The notes under the pieces were generated by a model. The model worked only from the letters and a program-made list of their open reading frames with translations, was not told the origin of the DNA and did no database searches. The translations under genes were made by a program, and so were the position numbers. This document shows, piece after piece, positions 18,921-27,989 of a stretch of 64,000 nt of DNA; within the stretch, counting starts at the first letter, position 1; each line of letters begins with the position of its first letter. The DNA is from Paracoccaceae bacterium (lineage in GTDB: Bacteria; Pseudomonadota; Alphaproteobacteria; Rhodobacterales; Rhodobacteraceae). Location: contig JAOADN010000002.1 of NCBI GenBank assembly GCA_026417295.1, positions 41,649-105,648 of the forward strand. The letters are read 5' to 3'.

Positions 18921-18998
18921 CCCGTCAGCGGAAGGCGCGGCCATTGTCAGTTCACCGGCCCTTCCCTAGCCTGCCAGATGCCGGGGACAGAAAGGCAC

Positions 18999-20126
18999 AT
19001 GGACACAGCAATCATCCTTGTCGCCGCGGGGCGCGGCAGCCGGGCGGGCGGCGGGGTTCCGAAGCAGTGGCGCCCCCTGGGCGGGATGCCGCTGGCATTG
19101 CACAGCGCGCGGACGCTGGCGCCGCTCGGCCGTCTTGTCGCGTCAGTCCATCCCGACGATTTCGCCGTCGCGTCCGGGGTCTTCGCGGGCGGTGCCACGC
19201 TGGTCGCCGGGGGAGAGACCCGCGCCGCGAGCGTGCGCAACGCGCTGGAACTTCTGGACGGCGGGGACGTGCAGCATGTCCTGATCCACGATGCCGCACG
19301 CCCCTTCGTCACCCTGGCGCTGGCGCAACGGGTGCTGGCCGCGCTGGACAGGGCACCGGGTGCGGCGCCCGCCGTTGCGGTGACCGATGCGCTGTGGCGG
19401 GGCGAGGACGGGAGGGTCAAGGCGGCAGTGCCCAGGGCCGGGCTTCTGCGTGCGCAGACGCCGCAGGGCTTCCGCTTCCCCGACATACTTGCGGCACATC
19501 GCGGCTTTCGCGGCGAGGCGGCAGACGATGTGGAAATAGCGCTTGCCGCAGGGCTTGACGTGGAGATCGTCGATGGCGAGGAGTCGAACTTCAAGGTCAC
19601 CTTTCCAGAGGACTTCGCGCGGGGCGAAAGGCAGATCGGAATGAGCGACGGGATCCGCGTCGGGCAGGGTTATGACGTGCATGCCTTCACGCAGGGCGAT
19701 CATGTCATGCTCTGCGGGGTGCGGGTGCCGCATGACCGCGGGCTACTGGGCCACTCGGACGCCGATGTCGGCATGCACGCGCTGACCGACGCGATCTATG
19801 GCGCGCTGGCGGACGGCGACATCGGCCGGCATTTCCCGCCTTCGGACATGCAGTGGAAGGGCGCGCCGAGCGAGACTTTCCTTGCGCATGCCGCAGGGCG
19901 CGCGCGGGACCGCGGATTCAGGGTGGGGAATGCCGATGTCACGATCGTCTGCGAACGCCCGAAGATCGGCCCGCATGCCACGGAAATGGCACGGGAACTG
20001 GGCCGCATCATCGGCGTGGACCCGATGCGGGTCAGCGTGAAGGCGACAACTTCGGAGGGGCTGGGTTTCACCGGTCGCGGCGAGGGAATCGCGGCGATGG
20101 CAATCGTCACCCTGGTGCGCCCGTGA
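18999..20126 (+). CDS. ispDF: Bifunctional IspD/IspF (MEP pathway)
   Basis: This 375-residue fusion carries two steps of the methylerythritol phosphate route to isoprenoids. The N-terminal cytidylyltransferase (IspD, about residues 1-215) shows [19 protein letters not shown] and IHDAARPFV. The C-terminal cyclodiphosphate synthase (IspF, about 220-375) shows [29 protein letters not shown] and [11 protein letters not shown]. Fusion of the two domains is common in alphaproteobacteria. The ATG at 18999 follows AAAGG; an in-frame ATG at 18978 would add seven residues. The stop overlaps the next start (GTGA). Confidence 0.95.
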   Translation: MDTAIILVAAGRGSRAGGGVPKQWRPLGGMPLALHSARTLAPLGRLVASVHPDDFAVASGVFAGGATLVAGGETRAASVRNALELLDGGDVQHVLIHDAARPFVTLALAQRVLAALDRAPGAAPAVAVTDALWRGEDGRVKAAVPRAGLLRAQTPQGFRFPDILAAHRGFRGEAADDVEIALAAGLDVEIVDGEESNFKVTFPEDFARGERQIGMSDGIRVGQGYDVHAFTQGDHVMLCGVRVPHDRGLLGHSDADVGMHALTDAIYGALADGDIGRHFPPSDMQWKGAPSETFLAHAAGRARDRGFRVGNADVTIVCERPKIGPHATEMARELGRIIGVDPMRVSVKATTSEGLGFTGRGEGIAAMAIVTLVRP

Positions 20127-20626
20127 GCCTGGCGCGGATCGTGGCGACAGTGGGGGGGATCGGCCGCCTGCGGCCTGCGCCCGGCACCTGGGGATCCGCC
20201 GCTGCGGTGATCCTGGGCCTGGCGATCGACCGCTTCCTCGGCTTTCCCGGCCTGGCGGTCGCCACGGCCATTGCCGTTGCGGCGGGGTTCTGGGCCACAC
20301 GCATGCTCCTGCATGGACGGCCGGGCGAGGACCCTGGCGAGATCGTCATCGACGAACTGGCGGGCCAGTGGATCGCCCTGCTCTTCCCCTCGGCCGCCTT
20401 CTGGCAGCGGGACATCCCCGACTGGGCCTTCGTCGCATGGCCCGGCTGGGTCGCGGCCTTCCTGTTCTTCCGCCTGTTCGACATCTGGAAGCCCGGCCCG
20501 ATCGGACGGGCGGACCGGCGGGGGGATCCGGCCGGCGTCATGATCGACGACCTGTGGGCGGGGATCTTCGCCGGACTTGCGACAATCGTTGCCGCCGGGA
20601 TCGCGCACGGGATCCTGATGCGATGA
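20123..20626 (+). CDS. pgpA: Phosphatidylglycerophosphatase A
   Basis: This 167-residue inner-membrane phosphatase makes phosphatidylglycerol from phosphatidylglycerol phosphate. It has the family start [17 protein letters not shown], the acidic motif [16 protein letters not shown], hydrophobic helices around residues 22-60 and 105-125, and the ending [10 protein letters not shown]. It starts with GTG overlapping the ispDF stop and ends overlapping the cinA start (ATGA), so translation is coupled across three genes. Confidence 0.92.
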   Translation: MSLARIVATVGGIGRLRPAPGTWGSAAAVILGLAIDRFLGFPGLAVATAIAVAAGFWATRMLLHGRPGEDPGEIVIDELAGQWIALLFPSAAFWQRDIPDWAFVAWPGWVAAFLFFRLFDIWKPGPIGRADRRGDPAGVMIDDLWAGIFAGLATIVAAGIAHGILMR

Positions 20627-21123
20627 CGCTGGCCGAGAGGCTTCTGGCAACGGCCCGGGCGAAGGGCGCCACGATCGCCACGGCGGAGAGCTGCACGGGC
20701 GGCCTGGTCGGGGCAGCGATCACCGATGTGGCAGGATCCTCGGAGGTCTATCTCGCCGGCTTCATCACCTACTCGAACGCGGCAAAGATCCGCGACCTGA
20801 ACGTGAAGCCGGCCAGCCTTGCCGCACATGGGGCGGTGTCCGAGGAGGTGGCCCGCGAGATGGCCGAGGGCGCGCGCACCCGCAGCGGCGCGACGCTTGC
20901 GGTTTCGGTCACCGGGATCGCCGGGCCGGGCGGATCCGAGTTCAAGCCCGAGGGACGTGTCTGCTTTGCCGTAGCGGCGCAGGGACGCCCGACCCTGAGC
21001 GAGACGGTGGATTTCGGGGCTGCGGGCCGTGCCCGGGTGCGGGAGCGCGCGCGCGACCATGCCCTGACGCTTCTCCTGTCGGCGCTGGGCGGGCCCGAGG
21101 CGGACGGCCATGGCCGGGGCTGA
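20623..21123 (+). CDS. CinA C-terminal domain / nicotinamide-nucleotide amidase PncC-like
   Basis: This 166-residue protein is a stand-alone CinA C-terminal domain. It shows TIATAESCTGGLVGAAITD, GSSEVYLAGFITYSN, AVSEEVAREMAEG and SVTGIAGPGGS. Characterised members deamidate nicotinamide mononucleotide to nicotinate mononucleotide in NAD salvage. The serine in ESCTGG and the following lysine region fit the active site. It overlaps pgpA by 4 bp. The N-terminal CinA domain is absent, as in many proteobacteria. Confidence 0.9.
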   Translation: MTLAERLLATARAKGATIATAESCTGGLVGAAITDVAGSSEVYLAGFITYSNAAKIRDLNVKPASLAAHGAVSEEVAREMAEGARTRSGATLAVSVTGIAGPGGSEFKPEGRVCFAVAAQGRPTLSETVDFGAAGRARVRERARDHALTLLLSALGGPEADGHGRG

Positions 21124-21153
21124 CCGCGCAGAAGGGTGGAGGCGGAGACCGGG

Positions 21154-21483
21154 ATGAGGATCGTGACCCTCACCGGGTTCCTTGTGGCCCGTTCGCTGGA
21201 CGAGGCCGACCGGATCTCTGTCCTCGTTCCCGATTATGTCCGGGAGACACTGGCCGAACCGGGATGCCTGACATGCGAGGTCTGGCGATCCCGGGCCGAT
21301 CCCGTGCGCTTCGCCCTGCGCGAGGTCTATGCCGGCCAGGGGGCCTTCGAGGCGCACCGGAGCCGGATAGAGGGAAGGCCCTGGGGCAAGGCGACGGCCA
21401 ACGTGCCCTCCGACCTGCGGATCACCGAGGGTCTGGCGCCTGCAAGCCTCAAGGGCGACGCTGACGAGGGCCGCGGGGCCTGA
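21154..21483 (+). CDS. Antibiotic biosynthesis monooxygenase (ABM)-domain protein
   Basis: This 109-residue single-domain protein has a ferredoxin-like ABM fold. Beta strand one is RIVTLTGFLVAR, then RETLAEPGCLTCEVWRS, FALREVYAGQGAFEAHRS and a C-terminal tail. YgiN-type ABM proteins oxidise quinols or other small aromatics without a cofactor, but activity cannot be inferred from sequence alone. The ATG at 21154 is preceded by GGAG at 6-7 nt; an upstream GTG at 21136 is less likely. It follows cinA-C by 30 bp. Confidence 0.75.
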   Translation: MRIVTLTGFLVARSLDEADRISVLVPDYVRETLAEPGCLTCEVWRSRADPVRFALREVYAGQGAFEAHRSRIEGRPWGKATANVPSDLRITEGLAPASLKGDADEGRGA

Positions 21484-21516
21484 AAGCCACCGCGGCGCCC
21501 AGCCGGACCGGCGGCG

Positions 21517-22140
21517 TCACCCGCCGAGGATCGCCACGACGTAGGCCTGCGTCTCGTCATAGGGCGGGATGCCGTCATGTTCGTCGACGGCGAGCGGCCC
21601 GGCATTGTAGGCGGCCAGCGCGAGGCGCCATGTTCCGAACCTGTCATACATCATCCGGAGATAGCGCGCCCCACCGTCGAGGTTCTGGTGCGGGTCGGTC
21701 GCGTCGACGCCCAGAAGGCTTGCCGTTCCGGGCATGAGCTGGGCAAGGCCCGTGGCGCCCTTGACCGACACCGCACCGGGGTTCCAGCCGCTTTCGCGCT
21801 GGACCAGCCGCAGGAAGAGGTCCTCGGGGATGCCGTATTTCCGCGCCGCTGCCCTGGCGGCCTCGAGGAACTCGCCACGGTAGGATCCGGCGTAACGCGG
21901 AATGGGGCCGTCGGCACCGGCTGCCGCATCCTGGTAATGGGGCGTCAGCCGCACCGAATTCGCGTATTGCACGGCTGCGCGACTGTCGAGAACGGCTGTC
22001 TTTGCTGCAAAATCGGCGAAGCGCGACTTCTTCTTGCCGGAGGTCGACAGGACCAGCCCCTCGGCCGAAGCCGGGGCCGGAAGGGATGCCAGACCGATCA
22101 CGGCGGAAAGCGCCGTCGCCACGAGGATACGAAGGAACAT
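21517..22140 (-). CDS. Lytic transglycosylase (SLT domain)
   Basis: This 207-residue exported enzyme has a signal peptide (cleavage near ASA at residues 24-26). A linker precedes an SLT/GH23 domain at about residues 80-200: [18 protein letters not shown] with the catalytic Glu, [14 protein letters not shown], and [11 protein letters not shown]. It would cleave the MurNAc-GlcNAc bond in peptidoglycan, leaving 1,6-anhydro ends. It is short for the family, lacks a LysM or other wall-binding domain, and is convergent with the ABM gene. Confidence 0.88.
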   Translation of the reverse strand: MFLRILVATALSAVIGLASLPAPASAEGLVLSTSGKKKSRFADFAAKTAVLDSRAAVQYANSVRLTPHYQDAAAGADGPIPRYAGSYRGEFLEAARAAARKYGIPEDLFLRLVQRESGWNPGAVSVKGATGLAQLMPGTASLLGVDATDPHQNLDGGARYLRMMYDRFGTWRLALAAYNAGPLAVDEHDGIPPYDETQAYVVAILGG

Positions 22141-22205
22141 CAGGCCCCCGGCCGATCAACTGCACGATCGCCGACTATATCGCATCGGACGGCCAGCACC
22201 AGCCC

Positions 22206-22730
22206 TCAGGCCGCATCGGGCCTTGCCGCGACGCCGCCGTCGAGCAGATCCTCGATGAGCACGCTCACGAGCTGTCCGCGGCCCTGGACGCCGGCCTTTC
22301 GGTAGATCGCGTTCAGGTGGGTCTTGACCGTGCCTTCGCCCGAGTTCCTCAGACGCGCGATCTCGGCGATCGTGAAGCCCTTGATCGTGAAGGCGGCGAC
22401 GTCGGCCTCGGCCGGGGTCAGGCCCCATTCGGCGAAATGCGACTCCATCACCTCCTGCAAGGCCCCCGACGCGATCGAAAGGGCACGGTCGGCGCGCGCC
22501 TGCCGCGCGACGAGAGCCTTGAGGAACCGCCATTCGACCCAGATCGCCGCCACGAGCGTCAGGTTGGCGAGAAGCTCGAGCGACAGGTGCGTATTGAGCC
22601 ACTCCCGCACCGGCATGTCCGCCAGATCGCCCACGATGTCCGAGAGGAAGAAGGCGGCGCAGATGGCCTGCACCGCCATGAGCACGGCCAGCAGGCCGGT
22701 GCCGATCGCGTTGTCCCTGTCGCCCTTCAC
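22206..22730 (-). CDS. Membrane-bound LuxR-type transcriptional regulator
   Basis: This 174-residue protein has two membrane segments (about residues 10-32 and 48-67). A short helical linker leads to a LuxR-type helix-turn-helix: LTPAEADVAAFTIKGFTIAEI, then NSGEGTVKTHLNAIYRKAG. It therefore appears to be a membrane-tethered transcription factor with no receiver or autoinducer domain. It lies 18 bp after a cytochrome b gene on the same strand, which suggests it senses a membrane or redox state linked to that cytochrome. This is inference from context. Confidence 0.82.
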   Translation of the reverse strand: MKGDRDNAIGTGLLAVLMAVQAICAAFFLSDIVGDLADMPVREWLNTHLSLELLANLTLVAAIWVEWRFLKALVARQARADRALSIASGALQEVMESHFAEWGLTPAEADVAAFTIKGFTIAEIARLRNSGEGTVKTHLNAIYRKAGVQGRGQLVSVLIEDLLDGGVAARPDAA

Positions 22731-22748
22731 CTGCCGATTCCCGCACCC

Positions 22749-23282
22749 TCACGCATGGTCCGGATCGTGCACCTTCTTCGTTCCGGTTACCATCGCACGT
22801 GGCAGGTTCACGCCGAGCCTCCGGCTTTCCAGCATGACGGCGGCAATGTGCGCGACGGCCGAGATCTCGGCCCAGGTCACCGCGGCCTTGTGGACCTCCT
22901 CGACCCATTCGATCCCGAACCATGTGACTGTCGTCATCATGTACCCCGAGACGGCGATCACGACGAGCGTCGCCAGCATGTTGTAGATCATCAGCGCCCC
23001 GAGCGGCGAATGGCCGAGATGGACGCGCCGCGCGCCGGTCGCGATCTCGCGGACCTGATCGAGGGCGGCGGAGGGCGATGGCGGGAAGTCGGCGAAGCGC
23101 GCATGGCGGGGGCCGGCGAAGCCCCAGAGGACGCGAAGGACGACCAGGGCAAGGATCGCGTAGCCGATCACGTGATGCGGCAGCTTCTCGGGGTTCGTCC
23201 AGATCGCGTTCGCGGCGAAGAGGATGACCAGGGACCAGTGGAACATCCGCACGAAGGGGTCCCAGACCCTCACGTTTCTCAT
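22749..23282 (-). CDS. Cytochrome b561-type membrane protein
   Basis: This 177-residue protein is a prokaryotic di-haem cytochrome b. It has four hydrophobic segments and histidine ligand candidates in MFHWSL, LPHHVIGYA, HLGHSPLGAL, EEVHKAAV and VAHIAAV. It probably carries electrons between quinol and a periplasmic partner. The ATG at 23282 was chosen because AGGAG lies 6 nt upstream; an ATG at 23288 directly abuts that sequence. It is followed by the membrane LuxR regulator and preceded by the PepSY gene. Confidence 0.87.
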   Translation of the reverse strand: MRNVRVWDPFVRMFHWSLVILFAANAIWTNPEKLPHHVIGYAILALVVLRVLWGFAGPRHARFADFPPSPSAALDQVREIATGARRVHLGHSPLGALMIYNMLATLVVIAVSGYMMTTVTWFGIEWVEEVHKAAVTWAEISAVAHIAAVMLESRRLGVNLPRAMVTGTKKVHDPDHA

Positions 23283-23352
23283 CTGCATCTCCTGTCTGGA
23301 TTGCGGCGGGCAGGGACGGTCGTGCCGCTGCCCGCCGGTGAGGCAGGGCCTG

Positions 23353-23625
23353 TCAGCCCTCCTGGCCGCCTTCGCCGCCGTTGAGGGGCTTCAGGGCGCT
23401 GTCGAAGTAGAGTTCGAAGGTCTGGCCGTCCTTGACGGCGTAGACCTCGATCTTGCCGTCCTCCATCTGGATCTTGCGGACCTCGTAGCCCTGGGCGACC
23501 AGCTGCTCCGTCAGCTTCTGCTGCAGCGCCGGATCGACGGACGCGCCGTCCTCCGAAGCGAGGGCCGGCAGGCCGAGGGACAGGGCGAGGAGCGCGGCCG
23601 AAGTGAGAATCCTGAAGCTCGTCAT
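23353..23625 (-). CDS. Small periplasmic PepSY-domain protein
   Basis: This 90-residue protein has a signal peptide (ends ALA near residue 23) and one PepSY-like unit: LTEQLVAQGYEVRKIQMEDG, KIEVYAVKDGQ, and FELYFDSALKPL. It begins with AAGGA upstream of the ATG at 23625. Such small PepSY proteins often sit beside cytochrome b561 genes and may bind it or modulate electron transfer in the periplasm. It is probably the first gene of a PepSY-cytb-LuxR operon. Confidence 0.82.
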   Translation of the reverse strand: MTSFRILTSAALLALSLGLPALASEDGASVDPALQQKLTEQLVAQGYEVRKIQMEDGKIEVYAVKDGQTFELYFDSALKPLNGGEGGQEG

Positions 23626-23879
23626 GGTGTTGTTCCTTGCATGTTGCATGAGGCCGGGGTCATGGCGGCGGTATGCGCCTTCCGGCAGGGCCGATCTGGC
23701 AGGCGGGGGAGGCCGGCGCCATACAACTGGCGGCAGAAGCGCGCCGCATTGCAGCATCTCCAACCGGAGTGATACGCGGCCTTCCGCCGAGACCCGTTTA
23801 CCCGGAAGTAACCGCCGGGGGTGTCTAAGCGGTGACGAAGCCGGTAAGGTTAACGGAATCGCAGCAGGGGAGATGGCGC

Positions 23880-24380
23880 ATGGCAGGTTCGGTCAACAAG
23901 GTCATCCTGATCGGCAATCTCGGCCGCGATCCCGAAGTGAGGTCGTTCCAGAACGGCGGCAAGGTGTGCAACCTGCGCATCGCCACCTCCGAATCGTGGC
24001 GCGACAAGCAGACCGGCGAGCGCAAGGACAGGACCGAATGGCATTCGGTCGCGATCTTCAACGAGAACCTCGTGAGAATCGCCGAGCAGTATCTCCGCAA
24101 GGGGTCGAAGGTCTATGTCGAAGGGGCGCTCGAGACGCGGAAATGGACCGACCAGTCGGGCCAGGAACGCTACACGACCGAGGTCGTGCTGCGCCCGTTC
24201 AGGGGCGAACTGACGCTGCTTGACGGCAGGGACGGCGGTGGCGGTCAGGCCGGCGGGATGGGCGGCTACGACGATCCCGGGATCGGCGGGCCGGGAGAGG
24301 CGGGCGGCGGCGCGGCCCGCCGCGCGCCGGCGACCGTGGGTGCGGGCGGACGCGACTTCGACGACGAGATCCCGTTCTGA
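23880..24380 (+). CDS. ssb: Single-stranded DNA-binding protein
   Basis: This 166-residue protein has the OB fold ([59 protein letters not shown]). A Gly-rich linker and the acidic tip DFDDEIPF follow, which recruits replication and repair partners. It coats ssDNA in replication, repair and recombination. The ATG at 23880 is the conserved start; an out-of-frame ATG lies 7 nt upstream. A perfect palindrome follows its stop. Confidence 0.96.
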   Translation: MAGSVNKVILIGNLGRDPEVRSFQNGGKVCNLRIATSESWRDKQTGERKDRTEWHSVAIFNENLVRIAEQYLRKGSKVYVEGALETRKWTDQSGQERYTTEVVLRPFRGELTLLDGRDGGGGQAGGMGGYDDPGIGGPGEAGGGAARRAPATVGAGGRDFDDEIPF

Positions 24381-24413
24381 CGGATGCGGGGCCGCGGCCC
24401 GCGCGGGCCGCGC

Positions 24414-24437
24414 GGACGGGCCTTCGAAGGCCCGTCC
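24414..24437. terminator. Bidirectional palindrome between ssb and aroB
   Basis: GGACGGGCC-TTCGAA-GGCCCGTCC is a perfect 24-bp palindrome between the convergent ssb and aroB genes. The resulting 9-bp GC stem could stop transcription from both sides, though there is no U-run. Confidence 0.6.
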
Positions 24438-24462
24438 CCGGGCCCGCGAGGCATCGGCACGT

Positions 24463-25575
24463 TCAGTAGCCCGCGCGCGAATCCTTCAGAAGCGAGCGCA
24501 CTTGCGCAATGTCGATCCCGTCGGCCACGAAGGCCGCGCCGATGCCGCGCGCAAGGACGAAGCGCAGGCGTCCGTCGATCACCTTCTTGTCCTGCGCCAT
24601 GAGCGCCAGAAGCCCTTCAGCATCCGGCAGGTCTCCCGGGACGTCGGCCAGGCTTGCCGGCATGCCCATCGCCCGCAGATGCGCCCTGACCCGTACGGGA
24701 TCTTCCTGCGGGCAGAGCCCCAGCCGCGCGCTGAGATCGAAGGCCAGCGCGCATCCCACCGAGACCGCCTCGCCATGCAGGAGGCGCTGCGAATAGCCGG
24801 TCGCCGCCTCCAGCGCGTGGGCAAAGGTATGGCCGAGGTTGAGGAGCGCACGATCGCCCTCCTCTGTCTCGTCGCGCGCCACGATCGCGGCCTTCATGGC
24901 CACGGAGCGGACGACGGCATGATTGCGCAGCTCCGGGTCCCCGGCCGGAAGCGCGGGTCCGTTGCGCTCGAGCCAGGAGAAGAAGCCGGCGTCACCCAGA
25001 AGGCCGTATTTCACCACCTCGCCGTAGCCGGCAAGGAACTCGCGCCTGGGCAGCGTGGAAAGCACGGCCGTGTCAGCCAGCACCAGCGACGGCTGATGGA
25101 ACGCGCCGATCAGGTTCTTGCCGTGGGGTGAGTTGATTCCCGTCTTGCCGCCGACGGAACTGTCGACCTGCGCCAGAAGCGTCGTGGGCACCTGCACGAA
25201 GCGGACGCCCCGGCGCAGGATGGCCGCGGCAAATCCCGCGAGGTCGCCGATCACCCCGCCCCCCAGGGCGATGACCAGATCGCGGCGTTCGACCTTCGCG
25301 GCCAGAAGCCATTCCGTGGCCTGCCGCAGGCCGTCCCAGCCCTTTGTCGCCTCGCCCGGGGACAGGACCAGGGTCGCGACCTCGATGCCGGCGAGGGCTG
25401 CCTTCAGGGTGTCGAGGTGCAGAGCGGCGACATGTTCATCGGTCACCACGGCGACCTTCGGCCGGCTCAGCAGGGGCTGGATCTCGCGGCCCGCCCGGGC
25501 GAGGAGGCCCTGCCCGATCCGCACGTCGTAGGACCGCGGCCCGAGTTCCACCCTCACGGTCTCGGCATCATTCAT
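24463..25575 (-). CDS. aroB: 3-dehydroquinate synthase
   Basis: This 370-residue shikimate-pathway enzyme converts DAHP to 3-dehydroquinate using NAD and a metal. Signatures are GGGVIGDLAGFAAAI, PTTLLAQVDSSVGGKTGIN, HGKNLIGAFHQP and LGHTFAHALEAATGY. The start at 25575 follows GGGGA by 7 nt; an upstream in-frame ATG at 25599 lies inside the aroK end. The pair aroK-aroB is one operon. Confidence 0.95.
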   Translation of the reverse strand: MNDAETVRVELGPRSYDVRIGQGLLARAGREIQPLLSRPKVAVVTDEHVAALHLDTLKAALAGIEVATLVLSPGEATKGWDGLRQATEWLLAAKVERRDLVIALGGGVIGDLAGFAAAILRRGVRFVQVPTTLLAQVDSSVGGKTGINSPHGKNLIGAFHQPSLVLADTAVLSTLPRREFLAGYGEVVKYGLLGDAGFFSWLERNGPALPAGDPELRNHAVVRSVAMKAAIVARDETEEGDRALLNLGHTFAHALEAATGYSQRLLHGEAVSVGCALAFDLSARLGLCPQEDPVRVRAHLRAMGMPASLADVPGDLPDAEGLLALMAQDKKVIDGRLRFVLARGIGAAFVADGIDIAQVRSLLKDSRAGY

Positions 25576-25579
25576 CGCG

Positions 25580-26131
25580 CTATCCCCGTTCCAGGACATC
25601 GGGCCGAAGCGCCAGTGCCTCGATCACACGCTGCGCCATCTCTTCGACCGAATAGTCCGCATGCGCCTCGACGACGATCCCGGCAAGGGCATAGTACGGC
25701 GCCCTTGCCGCGTAGAGGTCTGCCAGGGTCTGGCGCGGGTTGTCGGTCCGCAGCAGCGGGCGCGTCGTCTTGTGGCGCACGCGGGCCCAGAGAAGATCGA
25801 GATCGGCCTTGAGCCAGACCGACACGCCCTTCGCCGCGACGAGGGCGCGGTTGGCCTCTGACAGGAAGGCCCCGCCCCCCGTGGACAGGATGGCCGGAGG
25901 GCCCGACAGCAGACGCGCGAGAACCTGCGACTCCTTCTCGCGGAAGAAGGCCTCGCCATCGCGCGCGAAGATCTCGGCGATGGAACGGTTTGCCGCGCGC
26001 ACGATCTCCTCGTCCGAATCGAGGAAGGGAACGGCCAGCATCCGCGCGACGGCCGTGCCCACGGCGGTCTTTCCAGCCCCCATCATGCCGACGAGAACGA
26101 CCGTCCGCCGCAGTTTCCACCTGACCGCCAT
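25580..26131 (-). CDS. aroK: Shikimate kinase
   Basis: This 183-residue P-loop kinase phosphorylates shikimate at O3. It has Walker A VGMMGAGKTAVG, LDSDEEI for shikimate and magnesium, STGGGAFLSE, and the C-terminal TRPLLRTDNPRQTL. The ATG at 26131 (MAVRWKLRR) was chosen; an ATG at 26158 and a GTG at 26173 would give 9- or 14-residue extensions. It is followed immediately by aroB, 4 bp apart. Confidence 0.93.
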   Translation of the reverse strand: MAVRWKLRRTVVLVGMMGAGKTAVGTAVARMLAVPFLDSDEEIVRAANRSIAEIFARDGEAFFREKESQVLARLLSGPPAILSTGGGAFLSEANRALVAAKGVSVWLKADLDLLWARVRHKTTRPLLRTDNPRQTLADLYAARAPYYALAGIVVEAHADYSVEEMAQRVIEALALRPDVLERG

Positions 26132-26304
26132 CTTCCTGCGGACGCCCCGTTCACACATCGCCGCGGCCAGCACCCAGCACCGCGATTTCTGCCGTAATGG
26201 CGTGAAGTCCCTGCGAATGCCATATATAAGTTCCTCGCGAAAGGGCGACCGGCGGACGGGACGCCCCGGCAGGAAACCCGAAGGACCGCATACGGCAAGA
26301 CTCC

Positions 26305-26442
26305 ATGGCCCGACTCATCAAAGCGCTGTTCCTGCTTGCCGTCCTGGCCCTGGTGGGGCTTGCCGGGTTTGCCTACCTGGGCGACCTCGAGCCCGAACAG
26401 ACAGAAGTGCGCCAGCCGGTGACGCTGAATGTCACGCCGTAG
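26305..26442 (+). CDS. Small conserved membrane protein
   Basis: This 45-residue ORF was too short for an automatic call. It begins MARLIKALFLLAVLALVGLA, with one hydrophobic segment at about residues 6-25, then LGDLEPEQTEVRQPVTLNVTP. It resembles small single-pass proteins I recall preceding xerD in rhodobacterial genomes, but no function is known to me. Its stop codon lies 14 bp inside the next ORF, so the two are translationally coupled. Confidence 0.7.
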   Translation: MARLIKALFLLAVLALVGLAGFAYLGDLEPEQTEVRQPVTLNVTP

Positions 26443-27985
26443 CTGCGCCGGATACGCGCTGGTCGTGGCGTTGACCGCCCTGGCGGGGCCCGCAGGGGCC
26501 GAGGCGCCGCTCTCTGCCATAGACTGGCTTTCGGAATCGGTGGCCGAGCCCCCCTTGCGCGGTCCCCTCCGGTCCCCGCCCGGCGTCTCGAGGATCGAGA
26601 CGGTCTCGGCCCCGATCAGCGTGGAGGCGCTCGGGACAGGCCCCACGCTTGACGGGCTTGGCGTCATCCCGGCGGAACGGGCGGGGTTGCCCCACGATCT
26701 CTGGGGGGCGACGCCGTCGTCCGACCTCGTCAGGCTCCTGCGGGCGGAACGGACCGACACGCTGCCTGCGATCCAGTCGCTGCTTCTGACGCTCCTGCTG
26801 GTCGAGGTCTCACCGCCGAAGGCCGCGCAGGGCGAGGGCGGCCAGCTGTTCCTCGCCCGCGTTGACAAGCTTCTCGACCTTGGCGCGGTGGATCAGGCGC
26901 TCGCGCTTCTCGATCTGGTCCCCGATCCGACGCGCGAGACGTTCCGCAGGTCGTTCGACGCAGCCCTGCTTCTGGGACAGGAGGATCGCGCCTGCGACAC
27001 GATGCGCGCCAACGCCCAGATCGCCCCCAGCTTTCCCGCGCGGATCTTCTGCCTTGCCCGCGGCGGAGACTGGAATGCCGCTGCACTTTCGCTGAGCACG
27101 GGAACGGCCCTCGGCTTCATTCCGGCCGAAGAGAGTGCACTTCTGTCGCGCTTTCTCGATCCGGAGCTTTACGAAGGCGAGCCAGACCTGCCGCCGCCGG
27201 TCCGCCCCTCGCCCCTCGTGCTGCGCATGATGGAGGCGATCGGGCAGCCGCAGACCACCGCGACGCTGCCCATCGCCTTCGCGCATCTCGATCTGGGGCC
27301 GACCTCGGGCTGGAAGGCCAGGATCGAGGCAGCCGAACGCCTGGTCCGAACCGGCGCCGTCGACGCAAACAGCCTTCTCGGCCTTTACACGGAAAGGAAA
27401 CCTGCTGCATCGGGCGGTGTCTGGGACCGTGTCGCCGCCATCCAGCGCCTCGATGCGGCGCTGGCCGCGGGCGACAGGGACGCGGTGGCCGCGGTCCTGC
27501 CGCAGGTTTGGGCCGAGATGGAAGCCGCCGAACTGGAAGTGCCCCTGGCCGAGATCTATGGCGAGAGGCTGGCGGCGCTGGAGATGCCGGGCCGCGCGGG
27601 CGAGCTGGCCTTCAGGATCGGGCTTCTCTCGCCAGCCTATGAGTCGGTTGCGAGGCGCAGGATCCCGGTGACGGGAGAAGAGCCCTTCCTGATCGGGCTT
27701 GCGCAGGGCAAGGTGGGCGATGCCGCCCCGCCGGACCAGATGGGGGGCGCCATCAAGGCAGCATTCGAGGGCCCTGCGTCGGACGAGGCAAGTGACCTGG
27801 ATCGGCTTGCCGGAGAGGGGCGTCTGGGCGAGGCGCTTCTTCGGGCCATCGATCACGTGACCGAAGGCGCGCGCGGCGACTTGCGCGACGTGACGGACGG
27901 GCTGCGGTTCCTGCGGCGGGCGGGGCTCGAACCGGTCGCGCGCCGGGCCGGGCTGGAGCTTCTGCTGCTCGAGCGGCGCGGCTGA
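26429..27985 (+). CDS. Exported helical-repeat protein, function unknown
   Basis: This 518-residue protein has an N-terminal signal peptide (cleavage near PAGAEA, residues 20-25). It consists mainly of Ala/Leu-rich helices with repeated segments such as GAVDQALALLDLV, LLLGQEDRACDTM and GDRDAVAAVLPQVW, which suggests a TPR- or Sel1-like solenoid. I do not recognise an enzymatic motif. It overlaps the small membrane protein by 14 bp and xerD follows 4 bp after its stop, so all three probably share a transcript. An envelope scaffold or periplasmic role is possible but not shown. Confidence 0.75.
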   Translation: MSRRSCAGYALVVALTALAGPAGAEAPLSAIDWLSESVAEPPLRGPLRSPPGVSRIETVSAPISVEALGTGPTLDGLGVIPAERAGLPHDLWGATPSSDLVRLLRAERTDTLPAIQSLLLTLLLVEVSPPKAAQGEGGQLFLARVDKLLDLGAVDQALALLDLVPDPTRETFRRSFDAALLLGQEDRACDTMRANAQIAPSFPARIFCLARGGDWNAAALSLSTGTALGFIPAEESALLSRFLDPELYEGEPDLPPPVRPSPLVLRMMEAIGQPQTTATLPIAFAHLDLGPTSGWKARIEAAERLVRTGAVDANSLLGLYTERKPAASGGVWDRVAAIQRLDAALAAGDRDAVAAVLPQVWAEMEAAELEVPLAEIYGERLAALEMPGRAGELAFRIGLLSPAYESVARRRIPVTGEEPFLIGLAQGKVGDAAPPDQMGGAIKAAFEGPASDEASDLDRLAGEGRLGEALLRAIDHVTEGARGDLRDVTDGLRFLRRAGLEPVARRAGLELLLLERRG

Positions 27986-27989
27986 GCCG

